DNA of 64,000 nucleotides from the NCBI GenBank assembly GCA_964630925.1, contig CAZVZK010000023.1:1-64000 (forward strand). Direction: 5' to 3'. Below the pieces are notes generated by a model. That model was not told where the DNA came from, ran no database searches, and saw only the letters and a program-made list of their open reading frames with translations. Numbering within the stretch: the first letter of the stretch is position 1; every line of letters starts with the position of its first letter. A program made the translations under genes and the position numbers. This DNA is from RGDT01 sp964630925. GTDB lineage: Bacteria; Planctomycetota; Planctomycetia; Gemmatales; Gemmataceae. Shown in pieces: positions 25,962-33,370 of this stretch.

Positions 25962-26054
25962 GTTACGCCCAAGGGGTGCATCGAGAACATCGCCGTCGGC
26001 GGCGCGCCGCCTCGCCGGGGCTGGCGAATTGCGTGGGTGCTGATCCCGCGGTAA
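25677..26054 (+). pseudogene. purH: Truncated purH 5' fragment
   Basis: The first ~95 codons are identical to intact purH (MPVRPVRRALLSVHDKSHLL onward). After EQHG the copy lacks 22 codons (66 bp, in frame) that hold the LVVVNLYPFEATV strand of the IMP cyclohydrolase domain. It then resembles purH for about 15 codons with several substitutions, diverges, and stops at 26054. It lacks most of the cyclohydrolase domain and all of the transformylase domain, so it cannot be functional. The contrast between perfect identity upstream and decay downstream is notable. Confidence 0.9.
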
Positions 26055-26094
26055 CAGGGGGGCATCGGATCGCGGGGGGCGCGAGGGGGGGAGC

Positions 26095-26559
26095 ATGTCT
26101 GCGTTCCGCGAGGTGGTGTCGGTGAGGATGAAACGGAAGCACATCACCCTCGTCGGCGATGACAAGTACGGGCACTGGTGGTTCGAGATCGGCGACCCGA
26201 TCGAGCCCGAGTCCGAGAGTTATGGCTGGTGGCCCTTGACGCCGGTCGGCTTGTGGGAGACGATGGGTGGTGTGGTGGGGGAGTTGAACGGGCAAACGTA
26301 CTTCGGCGGCCGACGGAGCCGGGATCCACGCCACGGCACGGAGGGAGACGAATCGTTCCACCCTTTCGTGCCGGTGGCCGATCCGAGGACGGATGACCAG
26401 ATCGCCGAATGCCTTCGGCGGTTCGCCTTGGCGTATCACGGGGAATGGCGCTGGGTGTTCGGCGTCGGCCAGAACTGCCAGACGTTTCAGGAACAGGCGA
26501 TGAGGCACTGCGGCCTGTGGAAGCGTCCGCCGGGCAAGGCATCCAAGGGCCGGTGGTAG
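26095..26559 (+). CDS. Possible permuted papain-like (NlpC/P60 superfamily) protein, 154 aa
   Basis: I do not recognise a named family. Conserved-looking elements are KYGHWWFEIGDP near 26, ESYGWWPLTP near 41, a central HPFVPVADPRTDD near 88, and VFGVGQNCQTFQEQAM near 120. A His in an early strand followed by a Cys in 'NCQTF' is the order expected for permuted papain-fold enzymes (LRAT/PPPDE-like), several of which are toxins or effectors. There is no signal peptide. It is cargo of the purH-bounded cassette and lies 31 bp before the next gene, which could be its partner. Function is inference. Confidence 0.5.
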   Translation: MSAFREVVSVRMKRKHITLVGDDKYGHWWFEIGDPIEPESESYGWWPLTPVGLWETMGGVVGELNGQTYFGGRRSRDPRHGTEGDESFHPFVPVADPRTDDQIAECLRRFALAYHGEWRWVFGVGQNCQTFQEQAMRHCGLWKRPPGKASKGRW

Positions 26560-26590
26560 CCCGGAGTGAACCAACCGAGGAGGTGCGACT

Positions 26591-27124
26591 ATGACCGCCC
26601 CCGACCCTGCTCCGGGCCAGCCCCGGTATTATCGCTCGTTCGTGTCGTACCAGATCCCGTTCCGCCCGTCCGAGCCGATCACGTTCGAGGAGAGCGAAGG
26701 GCTGGTCTCGTACTACATCGCCCACCACGACGAGGCCGGCCGCGTCGTCCGGTTCGACAAGATCCAGCTCGTCCGCGCCGTGAAGGGGACGCGGGCGTGC
26801 CCCCTGCCCACCCCGATAGCACCGGGGGCCGTCGTCTACTTCGCGGCCACCGCCGGCGGGCCGGCCGGTGATCCGCTCGAGTACGGCGAGACGGAAGGCC
26901 TGGACGAAATCTTCGCCGGGGAGGTCGGCCCGGACGGTATGACGGTGAACGCGACCCTGCTGCGCCGCGAGCGCGCCTTCTCGGACGCCTACGACTACTG
27001 GCCGGACGGTGCCCTGAAGCGGCGAACCATGACGAAGCTCGGGCAGCCTCCGGCGGTGACGGAGCATCCGTCGGGCCGTGCCCAGGTGGGGGCCACGACG
27101 GCGCGCGAGGTCGAGCCGGTCTGA
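26591..27124 (+). CDS. DUF6156-like small protein, 177 aa
   Basis: The N-terminus RYYRSFVSYQIPFRPSEPI and the later DAYDYWPDGALKRRTM near 136 resemble DUF6156-type proteins, which carry a 'Y-x-S-x-x-G-x-x-LP' opening and a 'Y-Y-x-D-G-x-L' close. The match is from memory and tentative. It is soluble with no signal peptide. GAGGAGGTG precedes the ATG. It sits between the papain-like protein and the SMP-30-like gene inside the purH-bounded cassette. A role as immunity or regulatory partner of the upstream protein is possible but unproven. Confidence 0.5.
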   Translation: MTAPDPAPGQPRYYRSFVSYQIPFRPSEPITFEESEGLVSYYIAHHDEAGRVVRFDKIQLVRAVKGTRACPLPTPIAPGAVVYFAATAGGPAGDPLEYGETEGLDEIFAGEVGPDGMTVNATLLRRERAFSDAYDYWPDGALKRRTMTKLGQPPAVTEHPSGRAQVGATTAREVEPV

Positions 27125-27174
27125 GCCGCCCGCCCCCCATTGAATCAGCCTGATCGGAGACGGAGGTCCTCCCC

Positions 27175-28110
27175 ATGCACCACGTCCGCCCTCACTCGAT
27201 CGCCTTGACGCTCCTCGCCTGCGCCGTGTCGCCGCCCACGGCAGACGGCGCCGCGCCGCCCGCGCCGGGCCGTGCTCTCGTCGCCGCCTTCTTTCCCGAG
27301 GGGCCGTGCGTAGTCGGTCGGACGTTGCTCTACATCGATTACACGGCCAACGCCGTCATGGCGTGGGACGGGGTCGACGCGAAGAGGGTCTGGCACCGTG
27401 ACGGTTCGGGGCCGTCCGCCATCCTGCCGATGAAGGACGGCACCCTGCTGATCGCGTGCAACGACCATAACGCGGTAGTCCGGATCGACCCGGCCGGGAA
27501 GAAGGCGGAGACGCGCATCTTGCCACCGAAGGGGCAGACGTTCAACGGGCCCAACGACTTCGCGGCCGATCGCGACGGGGGCGTCTACTTCTCCACGTCG
27601 GGCAAGTGGGAGAAGGGCGCGCCGGTGGAAGGGCGGGTTTACTACCTCTCGCCGAAGGGCAAAGTCACCTGCGTCGCCAGGGGCATCCACTACGCCAACG
27701 GCCTCGCCGTCGTGGACGGGGGCAAGCGGCTGCTTGTGGCCGAGGGCATGAAGAACCAGGTGCTCCAATACCCCATCGGCGAAGGCGGGGCCTTGGGCCG
27801 CCGGTCCGTCTGGAAGCGTCTCGCCGACATCGAACCCGACCCTGAGGGCGCGGACTGGTTTCTCGGACCCGACGGCCTGAAGGCCGACGCGAAGGGGAAC
27901 GTCTACATCTGCCAGTTCGGAGCTGGTAGAATCCTCGTGACCGACAAGGCGGGGCGGCCTCTGCGGACGATCCGGGCTCCTCGAGGATTTCTGGGCGTGA
28001 CGAATATCTCCTTCAACTTCAAGCCGGGGGAGAACACCCTGTACGTGACCGCGGTGCGTGGGGCCGACGAGCCGTACCTCGGGGCCGTGTTCGAACTGCC
28101 CAACCGCTGA
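27175..28110 (+). CDS. Secreted SMP-30/gluconolactonase-like propeller protein
   Basis: This 311-aa protein has a signal peptide (HSIALTLLACAVSPPTADG). It has the six-bladed propeller of the SMP-30/gluconolactonase/LRE-like family, usually Ca2+- or Zn2+-dependent lactonases. Landmarks are FNGPNDFAADRDGGVYFSTS near 123-142, GIHYANGLAVVDGGKRLLVA near 168-187, and FLGPDGLKADAKGNVYICQF near 228-247, which supply the expected Asn/Asp metal ligands. GGAGG lies upstream. It is the last gene of the purH-bounded cassette and was perhaps acquired with it. Confidence 0.85.
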   Translation: MHHVRPHSIALTLLACAVSPPTADGAAPPAPGRALVAAFFPEGPCVVGRTLLYIDYTANAVMAWDGVDAKRVWHRDGSGPSAILPMKDGTLLIACNDHNAVVRIDPAGKKAETRILPPKGQTFNGPNDFAADRDGGVYFSTSGKWEKGAPVEGRVYYLSPKGKVTCVARGIHYANGLAVVDGGKRLLVAEGMKNQVLQYPIGEGGALGRRSVWKRLADIEPDPEGADWFLGPDGLKADAKGNVYICQFGAGRILVTDKAGRPLRTIRAPRGFLGVTNISFNFKPGENTLYVTAVRGADEPYLGAVFELPNR

Positions 28111-28137
28111 CCGGGTGACCTCCGTGTGGGGCCACTC

Positions 28138-28205
28138 GGCCCGCTGACGCGGGGCCGCTCGCCTGGAACAAGGCACGGCGGGCTCACGCCGCGCCGCTCG
28201 CCTGG
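28138..28205. repeat. Double hairpin with GCTCGCCTGG tags
   Basis: Two hairpins stand in tandem: CCCGC-TGAC-GCGGG, then a GGCG...CGCC stem with a GCTCAC loop. Each is followed by GCTCGCCTGG. The same two-hairpin design with the same tag occurs at 61543-61605, and a weaker single version is at ~5682-5702. This is a dispersed intergenic repeat. Confidence 0.65.
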
Positions 28206-28252
28206 ACGAATCACCCCACCCCGCGCAGGCTGACTGCCCACCCGCCGCGGAA

Positions 28253-28581
28253 TCCCTACGATGCCCTCATTGCCCGCAGGAAGGGGGCCACATCCCATGC
28301 CCGTCCGACCCGTCCGCCGCGCCCTCCTCAGCGTCCACGACAAGTCGCACCTCCTCGACTTCGCCCGCGGCCTCGCCGCCTTCGGCGTCGAATTGGTCTC
28401 CACCGGCGGCACGCGGAGGCTCCTCACCGACAACGGCCTCGCCGCCCGCGAGGTGTCCGAGCTGACCGGCTTCCCCGAGATGCTCGACGGCCGCGTCAAG
28501 ACCCTGCACCCGAGGGTCCACGGCGGCATCCTCTTCGTCCGCGACAACAGGGCCCACGCCGACACCGCCGAGCAGCACGGC
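28253..28581 (+). repeat. 329-bp direct repeat, copy 2 (in intact purH)
   Basis: This partner of 25633-25961 covers the last 44 bp of the purH leader and the first 95 codons. Identity stops where the upstream fragment suffers its 66-bp deletion. Confidence 0.9.
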
Positions 28582-29868
28582 ATCCAGCCCATCGACCTCG
28601 TCGTCGTCAACCTCTACCCGTTCGAGGCGACCGTGGCGAAGGCCGGCGTCACGCCCGAGGAGTGCATCGAGAACATCGACATCGGCGGGCCGGCAATGGT
28701 CCGCTCCGCCGCCAAGAACCACCATGATGTCGCCGTCGTGACGCACCCCACGCAGTACGGCGAGGTGCTCGACGAGATGCGCTCGTACAACGGCGGCCTG
28801 ACGCTGGACACGCGCCGCCGCCTCGCCGGGGCCGCGTTCGCCCGCACGTCGGCGTATGACCGCGCGGTCAGCGCCTGGTTCGCCGGACAGGGGGGCGGCG
28901 AGCCGTTCCCGTCGCGCCTGGACCTGTCGTTCGAGAAGCGGTCCGGCCTGCGGTACGGCGAGAACCCGCACCAGCCGGCGGCGTTCTACGTCGAGTCGCC
29001 CACGCCCGCCGCCTGCCTCGCCGGCGCCACCGTCCTGCACGGCAAGGAGCTGTCGTACAACAACCTCCTCGACCTCGACAGCGCCCTCGAGCTGGTGCGC
29101 GAGTTCGACGCCCCCGCCGCCGCCGTCATTAAACACAACAACCCGTGCGGCTGCGCCGTCGGCGCGACGCTGGCGGAGGCGTTCGGCAAGGCCTACGAGG
29201 GCGACCCGGTGAGCGCGTTCGGCGGCGTCATCGCCCTCAACCGCGAGGTGGACGAGGCGACGGCCATGCAGCTCACGGAGCCGAAACGCTTCGTCGAGTG
29301 CGTCATCGCGCCGGACTTCAGCCCCAAGGCGTTCGAGGTGCTGACGACACGCCCGACGTGGAAGAACAGCGTGCGGCTGTTACGGACCGGCCCGCTGACC
29401 GCCCTGGCCCCGGGCATGGACTACCGCCGCGTCCGCGGCGGGCTGCTGGTGCAGGCGCGCGACTCGGGCACGGACGAATTGGCGTCGGCGAAGGTGGTGA
29501 CGAAACGCGCGCCGGCCGCCGGGGAGCTGGCCGACCTGTCGTTCGCGTGGAAGGTGTGCAAGCACGTCAAGAGCAACGCCATCGTGCTGGTGAAGGGCGG
29601 CATGGTGGTCGGCGTCGGCGCAGGGCAGATGAGCCGCATCGACTCGACGGGCATCGCCATCAAAAAGGCCGGGGAGCGGGTGAAGGGGTCGGTGCTGGCG
29701 TCGGACGCCTTCTTCCCTTTCCGCGACAACATCGACGCGGCGGCGGCGGCCGGCGTGGCGGCGATCATCCAGCCGGGCGGGAGCGTGCGTGACGCGGAGA
29801 GCGTGGCGGCGTGCGACGAGTACGGCATCGCGATGCTCACCACGGGGACGCGGCACTTCCGCCACTGA
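28297..29868 (+). CDS. purH: Bifunctional AICAR transformylase/IMP cyclohydrolase
   Basis: This 523-aa enzyme catalyses the last two steps of IMP synthesis: formylation of AICAR using 10-formyl-THF, then cyclisation to IMP. The N-terminal MGS-like cyclohydrolase domain (~1-195) has LSVHDKSHL, STGGTRRLL, PEMLDGRVKTLHPRVHGGIL and LYPFEATV. The transformylase domain follows, with LRYGENPHQPAAFY, AVIKHNNPCGCAVG near 272, and SDAFFPFRDNIDAAAAAG near 468. The start at 28297 is set by AGGAAGGGGG upstream. It looks intact; its 5' end is duplicated 2.6 kb upstream. Confidence 0.97.
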   Translation: MPVRPVRRALLSVHDKSHLLDFARGLAAFGVELVSTGGTRRLLTDNGLAAREVSELTGFPEMLDGRVKTLHPRVHGGILFVRDNRAHADTAEQHGIQPIDLVVVNLYPFEATVAKAGVTPEECIENIDIGGPAMVRSAAKNHHDVAVVTHPTQYGEVLDEMRSYNGGLTLDTRRRLAGAAFARTSAYDRAVSAWFAGQGGGEPFPSRLDLSFEKRSGLRYGENPHQPAAFYVESPTPAACLAGATVLHGKELSYNNLLDLDSALELVREFDAPAAAVIKHNNPCGCAVGATLAEAFGKAYEGDPVSAFGGVIALNREVDEATAMQLTEPKRFVECVIAPDFSPKAFEVLTTRPTWKNSVRLLRTGPLTALAPGMDYRRVRGGLLVQARDSGTDELASAKVVTKRAPAAGELADLSFAWKVCKHVKSNAIVLVKGGMVVGVGAGQMSRIDSTGIAIKKAGERVKGSVLASDAFFPFRDNIDAAAAAGVAAIIQPGGSVRDAESVAACDEYGIAMLTTGTRHFRH

Positions 29869-29876
29869 CGCGCGGC

Positions 29877-29906
29877 TTGCGGCCCGGCTGCGCGCGGTGG
29901 TATGAT
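29877..29906 (+). promoter_or_regulatory. Candidate promoter for the STAS/ParE-like pair
   Basis: TTGCGG (29877-29882) and TATGAT (29901-29906) are separated by 18 bases. The -10 lies about 27 bases before the chosen ATG. Both hexamers are partial matches to the housekeeping consensus. Confidence 0.45.
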
Positions 29907-29932
29907 GCCCAGGAGGAATGGGAGGATCTGCC

Positions 29933-30439
29933 ATGTTGCTACCGGCGGGCATGGAGCTGCGGCCATCGCTTCAAATGCGCGAGGCCACGGTCGCGGTCGG
30001 ATTCACCGGCGAGAGCGTGTCCGACCCCTTCGCCACGGGGGTGCTGGCGCGGGAGCTGCCGGGCGTGTTGGCGCGGGTGCTACCCGAGGCCGGCGCGAAT
30101 TGCATCGTGTTCGATCTGAGGAACGTCCGCGAGATCACCCACGCCGGCATCTACGCCCTGAAGACGATGGGCCACTCGCTCCGCAGCCAGCCGTACAACC
30201 CGGTGCTGGTGGTCCGAGACAAGGACACGCATGAATTCCTCCGAGCCACCGACGTGTCGCAGCATCTCGCCGTCGTCGCGGGTGAGGACGGCCTGCGGGC
30301 CTGGCTCGCGCAGGTCGCCGAGGACGAGGTGACCTTCTCCGAGGAGAACGTCCGCAAGATGATCGCGGACAACCTCACCTGGGATGACGTCGAGGCCGCC
30401 GTGGCGAGGGGGAGGGAGAGGGCGAGGAACGCCCCATGA
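29933..30439 (+). CDS. STAS-like domain protein, 168 aa
   Basis: Residues ~15-110 resemble a STAS/anti-sigma-factor-antagonist fold: ATVAVGFTGESV, NCIVFDLRNVREITHAGIYA near 62-81, LKTMGHSLRSQ and NPVLVVRDKDTHEFLRATDV. The phospho-Ser position of classic SpoIIAA proteins (D-S-S-G) is replaced by ITHAGI, so normal switching is doubtful. The C-terminal ~40 residues form a helical extension. The ATG at 29933 has GGAGG seven bases upstream. Its stop overlaps the next start as ATGA, so the two products are probably made together. Confidence 0.6.
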   Translation: MLLPAGMELRPSLQMREATVAVGFTGESVSDPFATGVLARELPGVLARVLPEAGANCIVFDLRNVREITHAGIYALKTMGHSLRSQPYNPVLVVRDKDTHEFLRATDVSQHLAVVAGEDGLRAWLAQVAEDEVTFSEENVRKMIADNLTWDDVEAAVARGRERARNAP

Positions 30440-30771
30440 ACCCATCGATGCCCCCGCCCCGGTTCCAGCTCGTGTTCACCGGCCCCGTCCTCGAAAGCAT
30501 CGACCGTTGGTCCGCGTGGGCCGAGACAAACGGACTGGGCGACGAGTTCTCCAAAGCGAGGGCCACCCTTCGGTTCCGTCTTGCCTACGAGGCCGACGAG
30601 TGGGCGACGAGGGAGAACAAACGCGACATGACCGGCCCGGTCACCGAGATCCGCAACGGCATCGTCATGATGCTCGCGGTCCGCTACGGCATTGCCCCCG
30701 CACACGGGATCGTCTTCGTCACCGGCCTCCGTTGGCGCGACGACTATCCCGGCGGCAGGCCACCCGCCTGA
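30436..30771 (+). CDS. ParE/RelE-like small protein, 111 aa
   Basis: I do not recognise a named family. The pattern of an N-terminal strand (FQLVFTGPVLESI), two helices, and three C-terminal strands (GPVTEIRNGIVMMLAVRYGI, then GIVFVTGLRWR) is typical of the ParE/RelE toxin fold and of relatives common in planctomycetes. It overlaps the STAS-like gene by four bases, so the pair could be a toxin with an atypical partner, which is inference. Its last 28 bp overlap the end of the convergent hydrolase pseudogene. Confidence 0.45.
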   Translation: MNPSMPPPRFQLVFTGPVLESIDRWSAWAETNGLGDEFSKARATLRFRLAYEADEWATRENKRDMTGPVTEIRNGIVMMLAVRYGIAPAHGIVFVTGLRWRDDYPGGRPPA

Positions 30772-31658
30772 CCGCCCGTCTCCGCGAGCATCTCGCGCAC
30801 CGCCGCGAAGAACGCGGGGCTCGACGGGTGGACGTGGCCCTCGCCGGGCAGCGGTAGGAATCGCCTCGGCCCCGCGAACGCCGATGATAGCCGCTCGCCG
30901 TACCGCATCGGGACGAGCGGGTCATCGGTGCCGTGGGCCACGAGGACCGGACACCTGACGGACGCGGCCTTGGCCAGATTGTCGAACCGGGCGCGGACGA
31001 GCCAGCGCCCCGGCAGCCAGGGGAAGCGGTGGGCCGCCATGTCCGGCATCGACGTGAATGGGCACAGCAGGGCGAGCATCCGTGCGTCGTGCCGCCGGGC
31101 CAGCTCGACGGCGACGCCGGCCCCGAGCGACTCGCCGACATGCAGCACGTCCGCCGGCGGCACGCCCTTCGCCCGCAGTCAGCCGAGCGCCGCCTCGCCG
31201 GCGGAGTAACAGCCGGGCTCGGTGGGCCGGCCCGGCGACTTGCCGAAGCCGGGGTAGTCGTAGACGAGCACGGCCCGCCCCGTCGCCCGCCGCCATCGGA
31301 CGATCGCCCCCTGACGCTTGGAGAGATTGCTGCCATTGCCGTGCGAATAGAGGATGGCGCCGTCCTTCGGTGACCACCCCGCCGGGGCGCACCACCACGC
31401 AAGGACCGCCCGCCCGTCGGCCGCTTTGAGCCACACCTCCTCGGCCCACAGCTCGGCGTAAGGCTCGCGCCAGTAGTTCGCGAAGAACGCGCCGGGGAAG
31501 ACGAACACGTCCTGCGCCAGGTACAGTCCGAGCAGCACGGCGGCGTAGAGGTAGACGCCGAGCCGGACGCACCACCGCGCCCGCGTGGCGTCCCAGAACG
31601 GTCCGCGCAGGGCGAGAATCGCCAGGAGTCGGCGGCAGAAGGCCAGGAGCGCGGCCAT
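30744..31658 (-). pseudogene. Alpha/beta hydrolase interrupted by one in-frame TGA
   Basis: The N-terminal 159 codons contain a membrane anchor (LGVYLYAAVLLGLYLAQDVF) and ILYSHGNGSNLSKRQG, the oxyanion-hole HGN motif. The frame meets TGA at 31181-31179 and then continues unchanged into LRAKGVPPADVLHVGESLGA, with the nucleophile GESLG, the Asp motif HGTDDPLVP and the His in GEGHVHPS. The stop falls where a Trp (TGG) would fit: GEAALG-x-LRAKG. So one base separates this from an intact ~304-aa BEM46-like membrane-anchored hydrolase. It could be a pseudogene, a read-through gene or a sequencing error. It follows the HEAT gene by 60 bp. Confidence 0.8.
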
Positions 31659-31718
31659 GCGAAACCTCGGGCCGGGCCGCGTGGGAATAGCGAGTGGGCG
31701 TCGGCGGGGGAAGGCGGA

Positions 31719-33239
31719 TCACGTGAACGCCGCCAGGACGACCTGTAGCCCGAGGTTATCGACCTCGCGGAGATGATGCAACAGCGGCGGCGGGAGCCCG
31801 AAATCGGCCAGGGCGTCCAACACGGCGATGTGGAGGGACCACGTCACGGCGGGCGGCTCCGCGAGGATGTGAGTGAGAGCAGCGATCTCCGCCCTCGCCC
31901 CCATCCGCTCCAGTTGCCAGACGGATGCGGACCGAAGCGACTCCTCCTGTGCCGGGTCCGCCGCCCATTCCGCGAGCCGGCGGACGGCCTCATCCCGATC
32001 CGCATGCCGGACATATGCCCTGAAGGACTCGTTCAGATGGGTGCCAAGCACGTCCCCTCTCCCCATGTGCCGCAGGGCGACCACCGCCAACCCGCGATCC
32101 GGCGGCAGCTCTCCGAGGTTGTACATCGCCGACTTGCGGACGCTGAAATCGGCGTCCCCGAGCAGCGTCAACAAGGCCGCCGCATCCTGCCAGCCCCCGA
32201 AGATCCCTGCGGCGTGCTCACGGACGAATTGGTCAGCGTGTCCGAGCAACACCGGCCGCAAGATGCCCCGCTCGCCCTCATCGTAGGCCGACCAGTCCGC
32301 CGAACGCAGTCGCTCCAACAGTATGATTGGCGATGCGCCGGCGTCCGCAAGCAGGGCGAGTATCTCGGCCAGCGCATATACCGGGCGTGCTTCTGGTGGG
32401 TCCCGCCGGTACTCCGGCCCCTCCTCCGGCCACAGCTCTTCCTCGGTGAAGGAGAGGATCTCCCACACTGGGGCCATCCACGCACGGAGATGAGCGGCGT
32501 CCTGGGGGCTGGCCCGGTGAAGCACACGCTCGAACTCGTCTCGTACTTCGGTGAAACTCTCGGCTGCCTGATCGCGGACCGACTTGTCCGGGTGATCGAG
32601 TAGCCCGCGCAGGCAGCGCAGCACGCGCCTGCTCGGGTAGTATCGCAGGGTGTTGGCCGCCTCGCGCGCCACCTCGGCGTCAGGGCCGTTGGCCGCCGCG
32701 ATCAGCGCCCCCTCAGCGGCAACGGGCTCCTCCCACAGCAGCACCTCAGCGGCGGCGAGGCGTACCTCCCTGTCGGGGTGCGACAGGCCGGCGATCTTCA
32801 CCGCCTGATGTTCAGCCCGTCCGAACCAGAACGCCATCCCGCCGAGCGCCTCGGCCTGCCACGGATGCGCCGCGTCGGAGGCGACGGCCAGGACGATCTC
32901 CGGGCAGGCGATGCCGCTCATGAACCGCAGCGCCTCCCGGCGCAAGACGGCGTCCCCGTCACGCCACCATCGGCGCAGCCTCTCGGCGGGAATGTCAATG
33001 GCGGTGTGATCGAGGCCGCGCAGGGCGGCCCCGGCGCCGCGGCGGTTGCCATCCGGCAGCCCCGCGTCACACAAGATCGCCTCCAGCGGCGCGAACGAGC
33101 GCGGGTCGGACACCGCCTGCAGTGCCCCGACCAGGGCGTCCAGCTCCGCCTCCGGCAGCTCGGGCCCCGCCAGGCGCTCGACGAGGCGGGCCGTCCAGCG
33201 GCGGTCCGCCTTCTCGGTGATTTCGGCGTACGGGATCAC
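31719..33239 (-). CDS. HEAT-repeat protein, ~506 aa
   Basis: This soluble all-helical protein consists of HEAT/PBS-lyase-type repeats, for example HPDREVRLAAAEVLLWEE, GPDAEVAREAANTLRYYPSR and HPDKSVRDQAAESFTEVRDE. Such scaffolds bind protein partners. GTG at 33239 is preferred because AGGAGA lies six bases upstream and a TACAAT -10-like box lies at 33265-33270. The farther ATG at 33266 overlaps that box and would leave no leader. It is first in a two-gene unit with the hydrolase. Confidence 0.75.
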   Translation of the reverse strand: MIPYAEITEKADRRWTARLVERLAGPELPEAELDALVGALQAVSDPRSFAPLEAILCDAGLPDGNRRGAGAALRGLDHTAIDIPAERLRRWWRDGDAVLRREALRFMSGIACPEIVLAVASDAAHPWQAEALGGMAFWFGRAEHQAVKIAGLSHPDREVRLAAAEVLLWEEPVAAEGALIAAANGPDAEVAREAANTLRYYPSRRVLRCLRGLLDHPDKSVRDQAAESFTEVRDEFERVLHRASPQDAAHLRAWMAPVWEILSFTEEELWPEEGPEYRRDPPEARPVYALAEILALLADAGASPIILLERLRSADWSAYDEGERGILRPVLLGHADQFVREHAAGIFGGWQDAAALLTLLGDADFSVRKSAMYNLGELPPDRGLAVVALRHMGRGDVLGTHLNESFRAYVRHADRDEAVRRLAEWAADPAQEESLRSASVWQLERMGARAEIAALTHILAEPPAVTWSLHIAVLDALADFGLPPPLLHHLREVDNLGLQVVLAAFT

Positions 33240-33264
33240 GGGCGTCTCCTGCCGGGCGTCGGGC

Positions 33265-33270
33265 ATTGTA
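33265..33270 (-). promoter_or_regulatory. Candidate -10 box (TACAAT) for the HEAT-repeat gene
   Basis: TACAAT on the minus strand lies 25 bases before the preferred GTG start. It overlaps the alternative ATG, which argues that translation starts at the GTG. No convincing -35 was seen. Confidence 0.4.
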
Positions 33271-33370
33271 CCGCGCCGGGCCGCTCGCCGTGCGCCGGGC
33301 GGCCCCCTAGAATCTTCCCGAATCCGTCACACACCCGCCGCCGCGCCTGCCGGCCCGAGGCCCATCACGC

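Noticed and set aside
25677..26054. The short purH copy as a stand-alone functional protein
   Set aside because: It lacks a conserved strand of the cyclohydrolase domain and all of the transformylase domain, and its C-terminus does not resemble any part of PurH.
31170..31190. Selenocysteine at the in-frame TGA of the hydrolase
   Set aside because: The nucleophile is the Ser in GESLG, downstream of the stop; the TGA sits at a non-catalytic Trp-like position, and no SECIS-like hairpin was seen right after it.
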